From Azospirillum humicireducens (lineage in GTDB: Bacteria; Pseudomonadota; Alphaproteobacteria; Azospirillales; Azospirillaceae), in the NCBI RefSeq assembly GCF_001639105.2, contig NZ_CP028902.1, forward strand, positions 249,619-313,618: a stretch of DNA of 64,000 bases, written 5' to 3'. Each line of letters starts with the position of its first letter. Position 1 is the stretch's first letter. The notes under the pieces were generated by a model, which ran no database searches, was not told the DNA's origin, and was given only the letters and a program-made list of their open reading frames with translations. Position numbers and translations under genes: made by a program. Positions 63,807 to 64,000 of the stretch are shown here, piece by piece.

Positions 63807-64000
63807 CGACTTCGCGCCAGACAAGGGGGAAGGAGAAAGAATATCGGGGGAACGGAGCATGAGGAGATCGATGAACTGACGCGCCGCAACCGTCAGAGTG
63901 CGATTGTTCGGATAGATCGCATAGATGGTCACGGGCTGCGGAAACCAGTCCCCCAGGACCCGGACGAGATCGCCCGTCCCGATGTCCTTCAGGCACAGTG
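63804..64000 (-). CDS. LysR-family regulator, C-terminal end (runs off the right edge)
   Basis: The last 65 codons are present on the minus strand, ending at TGA 63806-63804. The sequence GTGDLVRVLGDWFPQPVTIY, then AIYPNNRTLTVAARQFIDLL, is a standard end of a LysR effector-binding domain. The DNA-binding part lies beyond the window. Confidence 0.85.
   Translation of the reverse strand, partial: LCLKDIGTGDLVRVLGDWFPQPVTIYAIYPNNRTLTVAARQFIDLLMLRSPDILSPSPLSGAKS

Noticed and set aside
63665-63879. Small plus-strand frames near the right edge
   Set aside because: They cross the IS110 non-coding end and the LysR 3' end and show no coding features.

Overview
The window is GC-rich DNA from a Gram-negative bacterium, most likely an alphaproteobacterium of the Azospirillum/Rhodospirillales type. 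This is inferred from gene content: a FecI/FecR/TonB-receptor iron locus, HWE and HisKA_2 family kinases, CheB-CheR-kinase hybrids, DUF2382 and phasin-like stress proteins, and a complete chemotaxis operon. No species assignment was computed. I saw no rRNA, tRNA or CRISPR array.

Layout. (1) 1-1524: the 5' part of a fumarylacetoacetate-hydrolase-family gene and a divergent LysR regulator. (2) 1666-14906: iron acquisition. An ECF sigma factor, a TonB receptor with a signalling (STN) domain and an anti-sigma FecR sit next to a pyoverdine-type ABC exporter. An fhuCBD-type ferric-siderophore importer with a siderophore-interacting reductase and a second TonB receptor follow. (3) 15064-27080: envelope and signal transduction. 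This holds a DedA protein, a BMP-family periplasmic binding protein next to a sensor kinase, a convergent receiver-DUF3369-GGDEF-EAL regulator, and creBC divergent from creD. creD overlaps an unusual membrane-anchored GH3 (NagZ-like) gene. (4) 27402-37351: one chemotaxis operon, STAS-cheY-cheA-cheW-mcp-cheW-cheR-cheB. It ends in a 598-residue soluble protein with receptor-tip-like segments, a CheZ-like DLTxQ motif and a CheZ-like C-terminal VDD tail. (5) 37380-37805: IS3 remnants. (6) 37960-54291: a transglutaminase-like gene, two very large CheB-CheR-PAS-kinase hybrids, a frameshifted LuxR-type gene, small stress-type genes (DUF2188-like, DUF2382, phasin-like, ExoD), a LOV-like kinase that lacks the photoactive cysteine, and several small hypothetical proteins. 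A response-regulator gene overlapping the second hybrid is cut off by IS5-family remnants. (7) 55041-62971: a two-component system divergent from a tripartite RND efflux operon. (8) 62972-64000: IS3 and IS110 remnants and the 3' end of a second LysR gene.

How the genes may work together. Region 2 reads as a regulated system for a siderophore, perhaps made elsewhere or by other microbes, since no synthesis genes are present. In region 3, CreBC probably senses wall stress and controls creD plus the GH3 enzyme. In region 4 the last gene is the best candidate for the missing CheY phosphatase. Region 6 resembles a general-stress island. All functional calls come from reading motifs by eye; no database search was run.
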